From contig JAKBBU010000011.1 in assembly GCA_021808365.1 (NCBI GenBank), positions 1-45,885 on the forward strand: a stretch of DNA of 45,885 nucleotides, written 5' to 3'. The notes below the pieces were generated by a model, which searched no databases, was not told the DNA's origin, and was given only the letters and a program-made list of their open reading frames with translations. Of the stretch, positions 1 to 9,054 are shown in pieces (the first letter of the stretch is position 1; each line of letters opens with the position of its first letter). A program made the position numbers and the translations under genes. This stretch comes from Pseudomonadota bacterium (GTDB lineage Bacteria; Pseudomonadota; Gammaproteobacteria; JAKBBU01).

Positions 1-26
1 TTACCAAATATCTCTCCCATCTCCAT
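1..26 (-). CDS. Possible 5' end of an unidentified gene leaving the window
   Basis: On the minus strand an ATG (24-26) stands six bases after a GAGG ribosome-binding site (plus-strand TCACCTC at 30-36) and opens a frame that reads M-E-M-G-E-I-F-G to the window edge. Only eight codons are visible, so no family can be named. In Pseudomonas the region downstream of rsmI carries rnpB and mraZ, but the residues seen do not match the usual MraZ start. Treat as a weak candidate. Confidence 0.2.
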
Positions 27-124
27 CGCTCACCTCTGCGGCCATTAAAACCACAGATTCTCCCTTAATTCTTAACCGCTGAAAACCCCTTTACCCACTC
101 GTTTTTCAAAAGAGCCCTAAATTT

Positions 125-988
125 CTAGTTCTCATCAGATCTGTTGAAACTTAAAGCCCTCTCATATAGCGCATTTTTAGGTGCCCCTGTTAATTTGCTT
201 GCAAGTTGAACAGCTTGTTTGAGAGGGAGGTCGTTAAGAAGGATTTTTAAGATGCGATCTTGTTCTTCCGATCCATTGTTTAGTTCTTTTGCATCATACC
301 CTTGGATGAGAATCACAAATTCGCCCTTGCAATGCAAAGGATCGGCAACCAGCCACGCTAATAATTCAGGTAACCGCCCGTGCCGAATAGTTTCAAATGT
401 TTTAGTTAATTCTTTCACGAGCGCGGCTTCTCGATCAGCACCAAAAACAGTGCACATCGTGGTCAAACAGGCCTGAATGCGATGAGGTGCTTCGTAGAAA
501 ATCAAAGTGCGAGGTTCGTGTAATAGCGCTTCTAAAGCAATTTGCCGAGCATTCGACTTAACGGGCAAAAAACCTTCAAAACAAAATCGATCAGCAGGAA
601 GACCTGCAACACTCAAGGCTGCGATGGCTGCACAAGGTCCTGGGATTGCACGTACATCAAAACCGTGTTGATGAGCTGCGCGAATGAGGTAAAAACCCGG
701 ATCACTGATCAAGGGGGTTCCTGCATCGCTGACCAGTGCAATTGAGGCCCCTTCGTGTAATCGGGCTAATAATTTTTCCGTTTCATCGCGTTCATTGTGA
801 TCATGTAGGGCTAATAAAGGCGTCTGGATGTTAAATGATCGGAGTAATTGCCCTGTGTGTCGGGTATCTTCAGCGGCGATATACTTAACCTGCGTTAAAA
901 TAGCTTGGGCGCGTGGGCTGAGATCGGCCAAATTGCCAATGGGCGTTGCGACAATATAAAGTGTTTTAGGTCGAATTTCCGATTGCAA
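125..988 (-). CDS. rsmI: 16S rRNA (cytidine(1402)-2'-O)-methyltransferase RsmI
   Basis: RsmI uses S-adenosylmethionine to 2'-O-methylate C1402 in the decoding centre of 16S rRNA. The 287-residue protein has the expected tetrapyrrole-methylase fold signatures in order: ATPIGNL (14-20), AEDTRHT (39-45), SDAGTPLISDPG (87-98) and GPCA (117-120). Length is normal for the family. The start is a TTG (986-988), because no in-frame ATG gives the conserved N-terminus; only a weak TGAG precedes it. The gene is divergent from lpoA, the same arrangement as yraL/yraM in E. coli and Pseudomonas. The 124 bases downstream hold no clear RNA gene or terminator. Confidence 0.96.
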   Translation of the reverse strand: MQSEIRPKTLYIVATPIGNLADLSPRAQAILTQVKYIAAEDTRHTGQLLRSFNIQTPLLALHDHNERDETEKLLARLHEGASIALVSDAGTPLISDPGFYLIRAAHQHGFDVRAIPGPCAAIAALSVAGLPADRFCFEGFLPVKSNARQIALEALLHEPRTLIFYEAPHRIQACLTTMCTVFGADREAALVKELTKTFETIRHGRLPELLAWLVADPLHCKGEFVILIQGYDAKELNNGSEEQDRILKILLNDLPLKQAVQLASKLTGAPKNALYERALSFNRSDEN

Positions 989-1036
989 TTTTTAATTGAA
1001 CTCATTAATGTAGATGTTCAAGATTCAGGAGGATCT

Positions 1037-2254
1037 ATGTTACGACACTTACGAATCAAAAGCCAAGTTAAATGGAATCGTCTTAAATTCATGTGGCGAA
1101 ATATCGCGCTTTTATTTGGCACAATGGCGCTATTATTGGTCGCAGCATGTTCTTCCCTTCAAAGCAGTGATTATTTTCCCAATATGCTGACGGGATCATT
1201 GCCGCAAACACCACAAGATGTTGCCTTGCTTTTACCCGCACAGGGTCAATGGACGCAAGCGTCGAATGCGGTGCGCAATGGCTTTTTCAGTGCCTATTAT
1301 GCGGATGAAAGTTCTAGCCGACCTACGACCATCCATGTTTATGATACGACACAAAAAGGTGTAGTCAGTGCCTATCAACAGGCTGTTGCGGAGGGTGCTG
1401 ATGTGGTCGTTGGGCCATTGACCAAGTCAGATGTACAAGCGTTAGCAAATAGCGGGAAGGTATCGGTTCCAACATTAGCGTTGAATAGTGTAGAAGGCTC
1501 TCATTCACGACATTTAATGCAATACAGTCTTTCTCCAACCGATGAGGCAGAGCAAGCTGCTCAAAAAGGCTGGGCTGATGGCCATAAAACGGCCTTGGTG
1601 ATTACACCTACGGGAGCATCTGGGCAGGCAGTGAGGCAGGTATTTACATCTGCGTGGCAATCGCAGGGCGGCCGTGTTGTGGGGACTTTACAATATTCCC
1701 CACAGACGAATCTGACGAAAGGAATGGCTCAGCTTTTAAATTTTTCTCAGGATAAAGTGCCGGATCCGAAACATCCAGGGAAGATGATTCCTAATCCTCA
1801 GCGTCGGCAAGATGCTGATATGATTTTCTTATCTGCATCTCCAACAACAGCGCGATTGATTAAACCCCTATTGCTTTTCTATTATGCTGGCGATATTCCT
1901 GTGTATGCAACCTCATCGGTTTATGGCGGTGCGGGTTCTTCAACTCAAGATCTCAGTGGTATTCGTTTTTGCGATATGCCTTGGGTCTTAGAAAATACAC
2001 CGACGATTGCAAGTGAAAAAGCAAAAGCTCGGAAGTTGTTTCCTAATGGTTCATCGCAATATTCGAAACTTTATGCCATGGGATTGGATGCTTATGGCAT
2101 TGTGGGTCATTTAAATGAGTTGAATTCGTCATCGTCAGCAACCTTGCCGGGAATGACCGGTGTAATTTCGATGCAAGATGGTGTTGTGCATCGGCAATTG
2201 GATTGGGCCATCATTCAGGGTGGGCGGGTTCAGTTATTGAACACAGCTCAATAA
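1037..2254 (+). CDS. lpoA: Penicillin-binding protein activator LpoA (outer-membrane lipoprotein)
   Basis: LpoA is an outer-membrane lipoprotein that reaches through the periplasm to stimulate the peptidoglycan synthase PBP1A. The chosen ATG follows a strong AGGAGG (1027-1032) and gives 405 residues; the open frame continues upstream into rsmI but without a ribosome site. Residues 23-38 form a hydrophobic signal ending in a V-A-A-C lipobox, so Cys38 should be lipidated. The rest resembles a periplasmic type I solute-binding fold (ALLLPAQG near residue 65; DVVVGPLTKSDV near 130). E. coli LpoA is about 680 residues with an N-terminal TPR-like domain; that domain is missing here. Position beside rsmI and before yraN-diaA supports the call. 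Confidence 0.88.
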   Translation: MLRHLRIKSQVKWNRLKFMWRNIALLFGTMALLLVAACSSLQSSDYFPNMLTGSLPQTPQDVALLLPAQGQWTQASNAVRNGFFSAYYADESSSRPTTIHVYDTTQKGVVSAYQQAVAEGADVVVGPLTKSDVQALANSGKVSVPTLALNSVEGSHSRHLMQYSLSPTDEAEQAAQKGWADGHKTALVITPTGASGQAVRQVFTSAWQSQGGRVVGTLQYSPQTNLTKGMAQLLNFSQDKVPDPKHPGKMIPNPQRRQDADMIFLSASPTTARLIKPLLLFYYAGDIPVYATSSVYGGAGSSTQDLSGIRFCDMPWVLENTPTIASEKAKARKLFPNGSSQYSKLYAMGLDAYGIVGHLNELNSSSSATLPGMTGVISMQDGVVHRQLDWAIIQGGRVQLLNTAQ

Positions 2255-2263
2255 GGTGGAGCC

Positions 2264-3216
<953 letters not shown>

Positions 3217-3239
3217 TAAACCTAGGTATTTTTAAGTAT

Positions 3240-3485
3240 CGTCATTGCGCGGAAATACGCTGAACAATATAAGAAAAAAGGTAATCGTTCACGGTATGGT
3301 GAACGTCATCCCGGAATTTAGTGGCTCTTAGCGTGTACTCGCGCTTAGAGCCACTAAATTCCGGGATCCAGTTATAAATGAGATTTCTTCTTAAAGAACT
3401 GCTAAATCCCGGGATGACACTGAAGTAAAAATGACATTTTTAATACCTCTTTCACAATCGTTCAGCGCAATCTCTCGCAATGACG
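3240..3485. repeat. Composite palindromic repeat filling the diaA/sspB convergent spacer
   Basis: The ends are an imperfect inverted repeat: CGTCATTGCG at 3240-3249 and its complement CGCAATGACG at 3476-3485, each continued by a GCTGAAC/GTTCAGC match. Nested inside is a perfect 19-bp stem (3310-3328 with 3347-3365) and an outer GTCATCCCGG/CCGGGATGAC pair around 3305-3417. Segments 3304-3440 recur inverted at 33379-33590, and a fragment recurs at 39721-39767. The repeat stops four bases from the sspB stop codon and starts 24 bases after diaA, so it may act as a two-way 3' boundary. No transposase is present. Confidence 0.85.
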
Positions 3486-3489
3486 CTCT

Positions 3490-3918
3490 CTACTTCACCA
3501 CTTTCAAATGATTCCGATTTTTCTTTACCGGTTTATTTGGAGACGGCGTTGAACCTGCAGGATCTGTCGGCGAGGGTGCAGACCCTCCTTCACTTTCTTC
3601 CTGAACCTCTGGAAAAACCATGCCACGTCCATTCTCCATCGCATAAATTGCAAGAACAGCCTTAGGTGGAATAAAAATCGCTATACTTTTTCCTGAAAAA
3701 CGAGCCAAAAAATCGATCCAATCATTGGACATGTTTAAATTTTTAATGGCTTGAGGTGCAATGTTGAGAATGATTTTACCATCTTCAACATATTCAAGAG
3801 GGAGTTGCGCATCTTTGTCAGTCGCATCAACGACAATATAAGGTGTTTTTCCATTATCAACGATCCACTCGTAAAATGCGCGGATCAAATAAGGCTTTGA
3901 GGAAGTCATATCATCCAT
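3490..3918 (-). CDS. sspB: ClpXP protease specificity-enhancing factor SspB
   Basis: SspB delivers ssrA-tagged and other substrates to ClpXP. The 142-residue protein has the conserved N-terminus (RPYL-like KPYLIRAFYEW, residues 8-18), the substrate-binding body to about residue 105, a Pro/Gly/Ser-rich linker (about 108-132) and the C-terminal tail HLKVVK, which matches the ClpX-binding tail (LRVVK in E. coli). An AAGGA site precedes the first ATG. It lies ten bases after sspA, the usual sspA-sspB order. Confidence 0.95.
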   Translation of the reverse strand: MDDMTSSKPYLIRAFYEWIVDNGKTPYIVVDATDKDAQLPLEYVEDGKIILNIAPQAIKNLNMSNDWIDFLARFSGKSIAIFIPPKAVLAIYAMENGRGMVFPEVQEESEGGSAPSPTDPAGSTPSPNKPVKKNRNHLKVVK

Positions 3919-3928
3919 CTGGATTTCC

Positions 3929-4561
3929 TTAACGTAGTTCGCGCTCAGAATCAGTCAAACTCGTCAAAAATGAATTGCGCGAGAAAATTTTCTTAGCATA
4001 AGTGATGATTGGTTTTGCATGACTTGGTAAATCAATATTGAGACTCGGCAGACGCCAAAGTAAGGGAGCAAGATAACAATCAACCAAGGTAAACTCTTCA
4101 CTAAGAAAAAAAGGCATTTCTGAGAAAAGTCGTGTCACACTGGTCAAGCTATTGACGAGTTCTTTACGTGCAATATTGGCTTCTTCAGGTGTGCCATTGA
4201 GAATAGTCAACAAGGGACGATACCAATCTTGGTCGATTCGATGCATCAATAATCGCATTCTTGCACGCGCAACGGGATAAACCGGAAGTAAGGGGGGGTG
4301 GGGAAAGCGTTCATCAAGATATTCGGCGATGATGCCGGATTCATAAAGAATCAAATCTCGATCAACCAATGTAGGTACGGTGCCATAGGGATTTAAATCG
4401 AGCAAATCTTCATTGGGTTTGCCACCATCATGTCCTACTTCTAGAATATCAGCAGTTGTAACTCCTTTTTCAGCCAATGCAATGCGAATACGATGACTAT
4501 AAGGGCAGAGTTTATTGGAATAAAGCATCAAGGCTGAGCGGCGATTTGGGATAGCGACCAT
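3929..4561 (-). CDS. sspA: Stringent starvation protein A (glutathione-S-transferase fold)
   Basis: SspA is an RNA-polymerase-associated regulator with a glutathione-S-transferase fold but no GST activity; it acts in stationary phase, acid tolerance and phage late-gene control. The 210-residue protein has the family N-terminal thioredoxin-like segment (LYSNKLCPYSHRIRIALAEKG, near 13-33), the PYGTVPTLVDRD turn (about 58-69) and the ESGIIAEYLDERFPHPPLLP stretch (about 74-93). An AAAGGAG ribosome site (plus 4568-4574) precedes the ATG. It is first in the sspA-sspB pair. Confidence 0.95.
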   Translation of the reverse strand: MVAIPNRRSALMLYSNKLCPYSHRIRIALAEKGVTTADILEVGHDGGKPNEDLLDLNPYGTVPTLVDRDLILYESGIIAEYLDERFPHPPLLPVYPVARARMRLLMHRIDQDWYRPLLTILNGTPEEANIARKELVNSLTSVTRLFSEMPFFLSEEFTLVDCYLAPLLWRLPSLNIDLPSHAKPIITYAKKIFSRNSFLTSLTDSERELR

Positions 4562-4582
4562 AGAGGGCTCCTTTCACTAATT

Positions 4583-4613
4583 TTAATAGGTACATTGTAA
4601 CATACCGTGTCAA
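4583..4613 (-). promoter_or_regulatory. Possible sigma70 promoter for sspA
   Basis: On the minus strand TTGACA (plus 4608-4613) is followed after 19 bases by TATTAA (plus 4583-4588). The -35 is perfect but the spacing is longer than optimal. It lies about 25 bases upstream of the sspA ATG. Confidence 0.35.
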
Positions 4614-4690
4614 GTGGCTAGAGCTGAAAGAATTGATTTTCATATTTTGCTACGATTATGGGCAGATAATACTTTTTTAGGTTTAAGGAG

Positions 4691-4740
4691 AGGGAAGAGT
4701 TGCGCCGATACCACAACACGTATCGGCACAACTCTTCCCT
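4691..4740. other. Hairpin 1 of a tandem pair: 21-bp stem, loop CACAACAC
   Basis: The left arm 4691-4711 and right arm 4720-4740 pair over 21 positions with one mismatch (4703). The eight-base loop 4712-4719 reads CACAACAC. No T-run follows on either strand, so it does not look like an intrinsic terminator. It lies between the divergent sspA and arcA genes, 10 bases before a second, longer hairpin with the same loop core. Confidence 0.95.
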
Positions 4741-4749
4741 ATACATCTC

Positions 4750-4831
4750 CCACATAATCAGTTCACAATGAAGAGTACACCAATGCCACAACACACATTG
4801 GTGTACTCTTCATTGTGAACTGATTATGTGG
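4750..4831. other. Hairpin 2 of the tandem pair: perfect 36-bp stem, loop CCACAACACA
   Basis: Arms 4750-4785 and 4796-4831 are perfect reverse complements over 36 bases, with a ten-base loop (4786-4795) CCACAACACA. Hairpin 1 carries the same nine bases CCACAACAC at its tip although the two stems share no sequence. A run of A residues follows (4838-4844), so it is not a terminator for plus-strand transcription. Function unknown. Confidence 0.96.
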
Positions 4832-4864
4832 AAATCTAAAAAAAGTCAAAATCAACGTGTTTTG

Positions 4865-4873
4865 TGCTATTCT
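4865..4873 (+). promoter_or_regulatory. Possible extended -10 promoter of arcA
   Basis: TGCTATTCT (4865-4873) fits an extended -10 element about 30 bases before the arcA ATG. No convincing -35 lies 17 bases upstream. If used, transcription would begin near 4880, leaving the two hairpins outside the mRNA and just upstream of the promoter. Confidence 0.35.
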
Positions 4874-4901
4874 CGAGGGCTCTATCCGATTGAGAAAACC
4901 C

Positions 4902-6125
4902 ATGCACAAAAATTGCTATATAGGTTCCGAAATTGCGCCACTCAAACGCGTGCTCCTTCATCGTCCCGAACTGAGTCTCAAACGTCTAACGCCTTCAAAT
5001 TGTGAGGAATTTCTGTTCGATGATGTTTTGAAAGTCGAGCGAGCAGGACAAGAACATGATCATTTCGTTGAAGTTTTACGCGACAATGATGTTGAAGTGT
5101 TATTGCTGCGCGATCTGTTGTCAGAAACACTGGTCGATGAAGAAGCGCGCGAATGGCTTCTTGCACGGCGTTGTTCAAAATATTATCTGGGTGCGAGTTT
5201 AGCGCATTCATTGAAAGAGTATTTTCGTACACTCGCACCTCTTCAATTAGCAAGCTATTTGTTGGGTGGCTTAACGGTGGGAGAATATCCTGAAAGTGTT
5301 TACTCCTGGATTTTTGCGATGAAAAATCCGCAAGCATTTATTTTGCCGCCCTTGCCGAATCATTTATTTACACGCGATACCTCGTGCTGGGTTTTTAATG
5401 GGGTTTCAATTAACCCTATGGCAAAATCAGCTCGCAAACATGAAACAGTGAATCTTCGCGCAATTTATAATTTTCACCCCTTATTTAAAAAAGCCGACTT
5501 TAATTTTTGGTATGGCAATCACGATTATAATTATGATCGTGCTACATTAGAAGGCGGCGACGTGTTAGTCATCAGCAATGATACCGTGTTGATTGGATTA
5601 GGCGAACGCACAACGCCTCAAGGTGCGGAGCTCTTAGCAAAGAGTTTATTTAAACATGGTGTAGCAAAGCAGGTTATCGCCATTTTATTACCTAAAGATC
5701 GCAGTTGTATGCATTTAGATACAGTGATGACCATGGTTGATTATGATTGTTTTACCATTTATCCTGACGTGATCCGCGATGATTTACGTTGTTGGGAATT
5801 GTCGCCAGGTGTCAAAGAAAAAGTAAAAATGACTGAATTAACGGGAGGTCTCTTTACTTATTTAGCACGCATTTTAGACGTTGATCAAATTAGATTAATC
5901 ACCACGGGTGGTGATCCCTTTCAACGTGAGCGAGAACAATGGAATGATGCCAATAATGTGTTAACTCTACGTCCTGGTGTTGTAGTTGCTTATGCGCGTA
6001 ATACGCATACGAATGAAAAACTAGAAGAAGCCGGGATTACAGTATTGCCTATTGTTGGCGATGAATTGGGGCGTGGTAGGGGTGGGGCGCGGTGTATGAG
6101 TTGCCCCATTGAACGTTCCTTATAA
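4902..6125 (+). CDS. arcA: Arginine deiminase
   Basis: Arginine deiminase hydrolyses arginine to citrulline and ammonia, the first step of the arginine deiminase pathway. From the ATG at 4902 the protein has 407 residues, normal for the family; an upstream in-frame ATG at 4857 would add 15 residues that do not look conserved. Family signatures are FTRDTSCW (156-163), EGGD (217-220), the catalytic His in MHLDT (271) and the C-terminal GGARCMSCP with nucleophile Cys398. No strong ribosome site is visible. arcB follows after 21 bases. Confidence 0.95.
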   Translation: MHKNCYIGSEIAPLKRVLLHRPELSLKRLTPSNCEEFLFDDVLKVERAGQEHDHFVEVLRDNDVEVLLLRDLLSETLVDEEAREWLLARRCSKYYLGASLAHSLKEYFRTLAPLQLASYLLGGLTVGEYPESVYSWIFAMKNPQAFILPPLPNHLFTRDTSCWVFNGVSINPMAKSARKHETVNLRAIYNFHPLFKKADFNFWYGNHDYNYDRATLEGGDVLVISNDTVLIGLGERTTPQGAELLAKSLFKHGVAKQVIAILLPKDRSCMHLDTVMTMVDYDCFTIYPDVIRDDLRCWELSPGVKEKVKMTELTGGLFTYLARILDVDQIRLITTGGDPFQREREQWNDANNVLTLRPGVVVAYARNTHTNEKLEEAGITVLPIVGDELGRGRGGARCMSCPIERSL

Positions 6126-6146
6126 TATATTAAGAGTATTAATTAA

Positions 6147-7145
6147 ATGTCATTTAACTTACACAATCGCAGTTTAGCAACCTTAAAAGATTTATCTCAA
6201 CGTGAGATTCAATTTTTATTGAAACTTTCGGAAGATTTAAAATCAGCAAAATATGCGGGAACAGAGCGGCAACATTTAAAAGGGAAGAATATTGCATTGA
6301 TTTTTGAAAAAACATCGACGCGTACACGCTGTGCCTTTGAAGTGGCAGCCTTTGATCAAGGTGCAAACGTTAGTTACATTGGTCCCTCAGGTTCTCAGAT
6401 CGGCGTAAAAGAATCTATGAAAGACACGGCACGAGTGCTCGGGAGGATGTATGATGGGATTGAATATCGGGGATTTGGCCAAAAAAATGTAGAGGAATTG
6501 ATTCAATACTCAGGTGTGCCAGTTTGGAATGGTTTGACCGATGAATATCATCCTACGCAGATTCTTGCTGATTTATTAACGATGAAGGAACATAGTCATC
6601 GGCCTTTCAATGAAATTACATTTTGTTATTTAGGTGATGGTCGTAATAATATGGGCGATTCCTTATTAATTGGTGCTGCAAAAATGGGTATGAATTTTCG
6701 TATGGCTGCACCTAAAGCTTGCCAGCCTCACAATGATTTGGTGATGGAATGTCAAAAAATAGCCGAACAAACAGGGGCGCATTTATTATTAACCGATGAT
6801 CTTAAAACAGCGGTTAAAGGTTGTGATTTTTTATATACCGATGTATGGGTTTCGATGGGAGAGCCTGCTGCCGTTTGGGAAGAACGTATTCAATTGCTTA
6901 AGCCGTATCAAATTAATCGAGAGGTGATGAATTTAACAGGCAATAAAAATTGTAAATTCATGCATTGTTTACCGGCATTTCATAATCGTGAAACAAAAAT
7001 GGGGCAAGAGCTTTATGAAAAATATGGTTTAGATGGACTTGAAGTGACAGAAGATGTGTTTGAGTCTGAAAATTCCATTGTTTTTGATCAAGCTGAGAAT
7101 CGCATGCATACGATCAAAGCACTTCTTGTTGCGACGTTAGGATAA
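6147..7145 (+). CDS. arcB: Ornithine carbamoyltransferase, probably catabolic
   Basis: This enzyme splits citrulline with phosphate into ornithine and carbamoyl phosphate in the catabolic direction. The 332-residue protein has the carbamoyl-phosphate motif STRTR (57-61), HPTQ (135-138) and the ornithine-site HCLPAFH (273-279). Length and the conserved N-terminus ([11 protein letters not shown] near 7-17) match ArcB of the deiminase pathway. Placement between arcA and arcC supports the catabolic role; sequence alone cannot rule out an anabolic ArgF. Confidence 0.94.
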   Translation: MSFNLHNRSLATLKDLSQREIQFLLKLSEDLKSAKYAGTERQHLKGKNIALIFEKTSTRTRCAFEVAAFDQGANVSYIGPSGSQIGVKESMKDTARVLGRMYDGIEYRGFGQKNVEELIQYSGVPVWNGLTDEYHPTQILADLLTMKEHSHRPFNEITFCYLGDGRNNMGDSLLIGAAKMGMNFRMAAPKACQPHNDLVMECQKIAEQTGAHLLLTDDLKTAVKGCDFLYTDVWVSMGEPAAVWEERIQLLKPYQINREVMNLTGNKNCKFMHCLPAFHNRETKMGQELYEKYGLDGLEVTEDVFESENSIVFDQAENRMHTIKALLVATLG

Positions 7146-7213
7146 TATTTATTTATTCGTCTTGTTTTCCTTCAAAAAGCGGTAGAAAATAATTGCAGCT
7201 TAAGGTTTTTTCA

Positions 7214-7246
7214 TTGTAAAACACGTTGGCAATTATTACTTACAAT
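7214..7246. promoter_or_regulatory. Inverted repeat ATTGTAA-N19-TTACAAT before the Bro-N gene
   Basis: Seven-base arms at 7214-7220 and 7240-7246 lie 16 bases upstream of the Bro-N gene start, in an AT-rich spacer that should hold its promoter. It could be an operator for self-control; this is inference from position. Confidence 0.3.
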
Positions 7247-7262
7247 AATAGTAGGTTACAAA

Positions 7263-8120
7263 ATGAGTACGATTGAAAAATTGGTTGTTTTTAAAGAAAA
7301 AGAAATTCGTCGGACATTGCATAATGGAGAATGGTGGTTTGTTATTGTTGATATTGTTGCAGCATTGACTGATTCAACTCAACCGTCGGGATATATAAAA
7401 GATGTTCGTCGTCGAGATCCTGAGCTGAATAAAGGGTGGGGGCAAATTGCCACCCCCCTTTCGATAGAGACGACTGGAGGTGTCCAAAAATTAAACTGCG
7501 CAAATACAGAGGGTATTTTTCGTATCATTCAATCTATTCCATCGCCGAAAGCAGAGCCCTTTAAGCGTTGGCTTGCTAAAGTAGGTTATCAGCGGGTGCA
7601 AGAAATTGAGGATCCTGAACTGGCGAGCAAACGTGCTCGGGCTTTATACAAGGCAAAAGGTTATTCTGATTCTTGGATAGAGAAACGTTTGCGTAGTATC
7701 GCTATTCGCGAAGAATTAACTGAAGAATGGCAGCAGCGTGGTGTTCAAGAACAAAAGGATTATGCGATTCTAACAGCGGAAATTAGCAAAGCGACATTTG
7801 GTATGACACCATCAGAATACAAGCAACATAAAAGTCTCAAACGTGAAAATTTACGTGATCACATGACCGATCTAGAACTGATTTTTTCCATGTTAGGAGA
7901 AGCATCCACAACTGAAATTACTCGTCACAAAGATGCTCAAGGGTTTGAAGAAAATTTAGACACTGCTCGTGAGGGTGGGAAAATTGCAGGCAATGCACGG
8001 CGAGAATTAGAAGCTAAAAGCGGTCATTCTGTGATTAGCCAACAAAATTATTTGCCAACGGTACAAAATGAAAAAAAATTGATACGAAAAAAATCAACTC
8101 CAAAACCACAAGGAAATTAA
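7263..8120 (+). CDS. Bro-N domain (phage antirepressor-like) protein inside the arc cluster
   Basis: A 285-residue protein of the BRO family, related to the N-terminal domain of baculovirus Bro and phage antirepressors, which bind DNA. The N-terminal domain (about 1-110) contains GEWWFVIVDIVAALTDS and the signature NTEGIFRIIQSIPSPKAEPF. The conserved second half (about 110-265) has KAKGYSDSWIEKRLRSIAIR, ATFGMTPSEYKQHKSL and DLELIFSMLGEASTTEI, typical of the stand-alone bacterial members. The tail is basic (KKLIRKKSTPKP). It sits 117 bases after arcB and only four bases before arcC, so it is probably co-transcribed with arcC. Role unknown; a transferred regulator is plausible. Confidence 0.85.
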   Translation: MSTIEKLVVFKEKEIRRTLHNGEWWFVIVDIVAALTDSTQPSGYIKDVRRRDPELNKGWGQIATPLSIETTGGVQKLNCANTEGIFRIIQSIPSPKAEPFKRWLAKVGYQRVQEIEDPELASKRARALYKAKGYSDSWIEKRLRSIAIREELTEEWQQRGVQEQKDYAILTAEISKATFGMTPSEYKQHKSLKRENLRDHMTDLELIFSMLGEASTTEITRHKDAQGFEENLDTAREGGKIAGNARRELEAKSGHSVISQQNYLPTVQNEKKLIRKKSTPKPQGN

Positions 8121-8124
8121 CTAT

Positions 8125-9054
8125 ATGCTCATTGTCGTTGCCCTAGGCGGAAATGCTCTTTCGAAACGTGGCCAAGCACTTGAAGCCCAAGTGCAGCGCG
8201 ATAATGTAAAAGTTGCTGTGCAATCCATTGCACGAATTGTAGGTGAGCACCGAGTGATCATCACTCATGGCAATGGACCTCAGATTGGCTTATTAGCGCT
8301 TCAAAATGATGCGTATAAAGAAGTTTCACCCTATGCACTGGATCTGTTAGGCGCAGAAACAGATGGTCTGATCGGCTATTTATTGCAGCAAGAGTTAAAC
8401 AATCTTTTACCTGAACATCATGTCGTGACTTTGCTCACACAAACGGTTGTCGATGCCAATGATCCGGCTTTTCATTCGCCGGACAAGTTTGTAGGTCCTA
8501 TTTATACGCAAGATGTTGCTCTGAAATTAGCAAAAGATAAAAGTTGGACGGTCAAAAGCGATGGAGATTATTTTCGGCGTGTGGTGCCCTCCCCCCAACC
8601 CTTAGACATTGTTGAACTTGATATTATTCGTTATTTATTAAAATTGGAAAACACCGTATTAATTTGCGCGGGTGGCGGCGGAATACCCGTATGTCGTGAC
8701 GAAAACAACCAACTCAATGGTGTTGAGGTGGTGGTAGATAAAGATCGGGTTTCTAAGGTATTGGCGAAATCCATTCAGGCTGATGGATTGGTTATTTTAA
8801 CGGACGTTTCTGCCGTTGAAACAGCGTTTGGACAACCAGATTCACGCCAAATTAAAACAGCAAGTCCTTCGCATTTAAAGGAGTATCATTTTCCGGCAGG
8901 TTCGATGGGCCCTAAAATCGAATCAGTTTGTGCCTTCGTTGAATCAGGAGGATCATTTGCGAGCATTGGAAAGTTAGAGGATTTGCCTTTATTACTCGAG
9001 GGACGTACAGGGACAAGAATAACACGTGATTGTGTAGGAATAGAGTTTTATTGA
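8125..9054 (+). CDS. arcC: Carbamate kinase
   Basis: Carbamate kinase transfers phosphate from carbamoyl phosphate to ADP, giving the ATP yield of the deiminase pathway. The 309-residue protein has ALGGNAL (6-12), THGNGPQIG (47-55), the AGGGGIPV loop (near 182-189) and VVDKDRVSKVLA (near 198-209), all family signatures. An AAGGA site overlaps the end of the preceding Bro-N gene. It ends convergently, overlapping the GCS2 gene by seven bases. Confidence 0.96.
   Translation: MLIVVALGGNALSKRGQALEAQVQRDNVKVAVQSIARIVGEHRVIITHGNGPQIGLLALQNDAYKEVSPYALDLLGAETDGLIGYLLQQELNNLLPEHHVVTLLTQTVVDANDPAFHSPDKFVGPIYTQDVALKLAKDKSWTVKSDGDYFRRVVPSPQPLDIVELDIIRYLLKLENTVLICAGGGGIPVCRDENNQLNGVEVVVDKDRVSKVLAKSIQADGLVILTDVSAVETAFGQPDSRQIKTASPSHLKEYHFPAGSMGPKIESVCAFVESGGSFASIGKLEDLPLLLEGRTGTRITRDCVGIEFY

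Noticed and set aside
1..124. RNase P RNA (rnpB) or MraZ-box promoter next to rsmI
   Set aside because: Gene order in Pseudomonas suggests it, but no RNase P core sequence or regularly spaced TGGG boxes are visible.
3330..3346. GTGTACTCGCG centre of the repeat as a regulator binding site
   Set aside because: The same centre recurs in other repeat copies, so it belongs to the element and not to local gene control.
4691..4831. The tandem hairpins as intrinsic terminators of sspA or arcA transcripts
   Set aside because: No T-run follows either stem in either direction, and both neighbours read away from the region.
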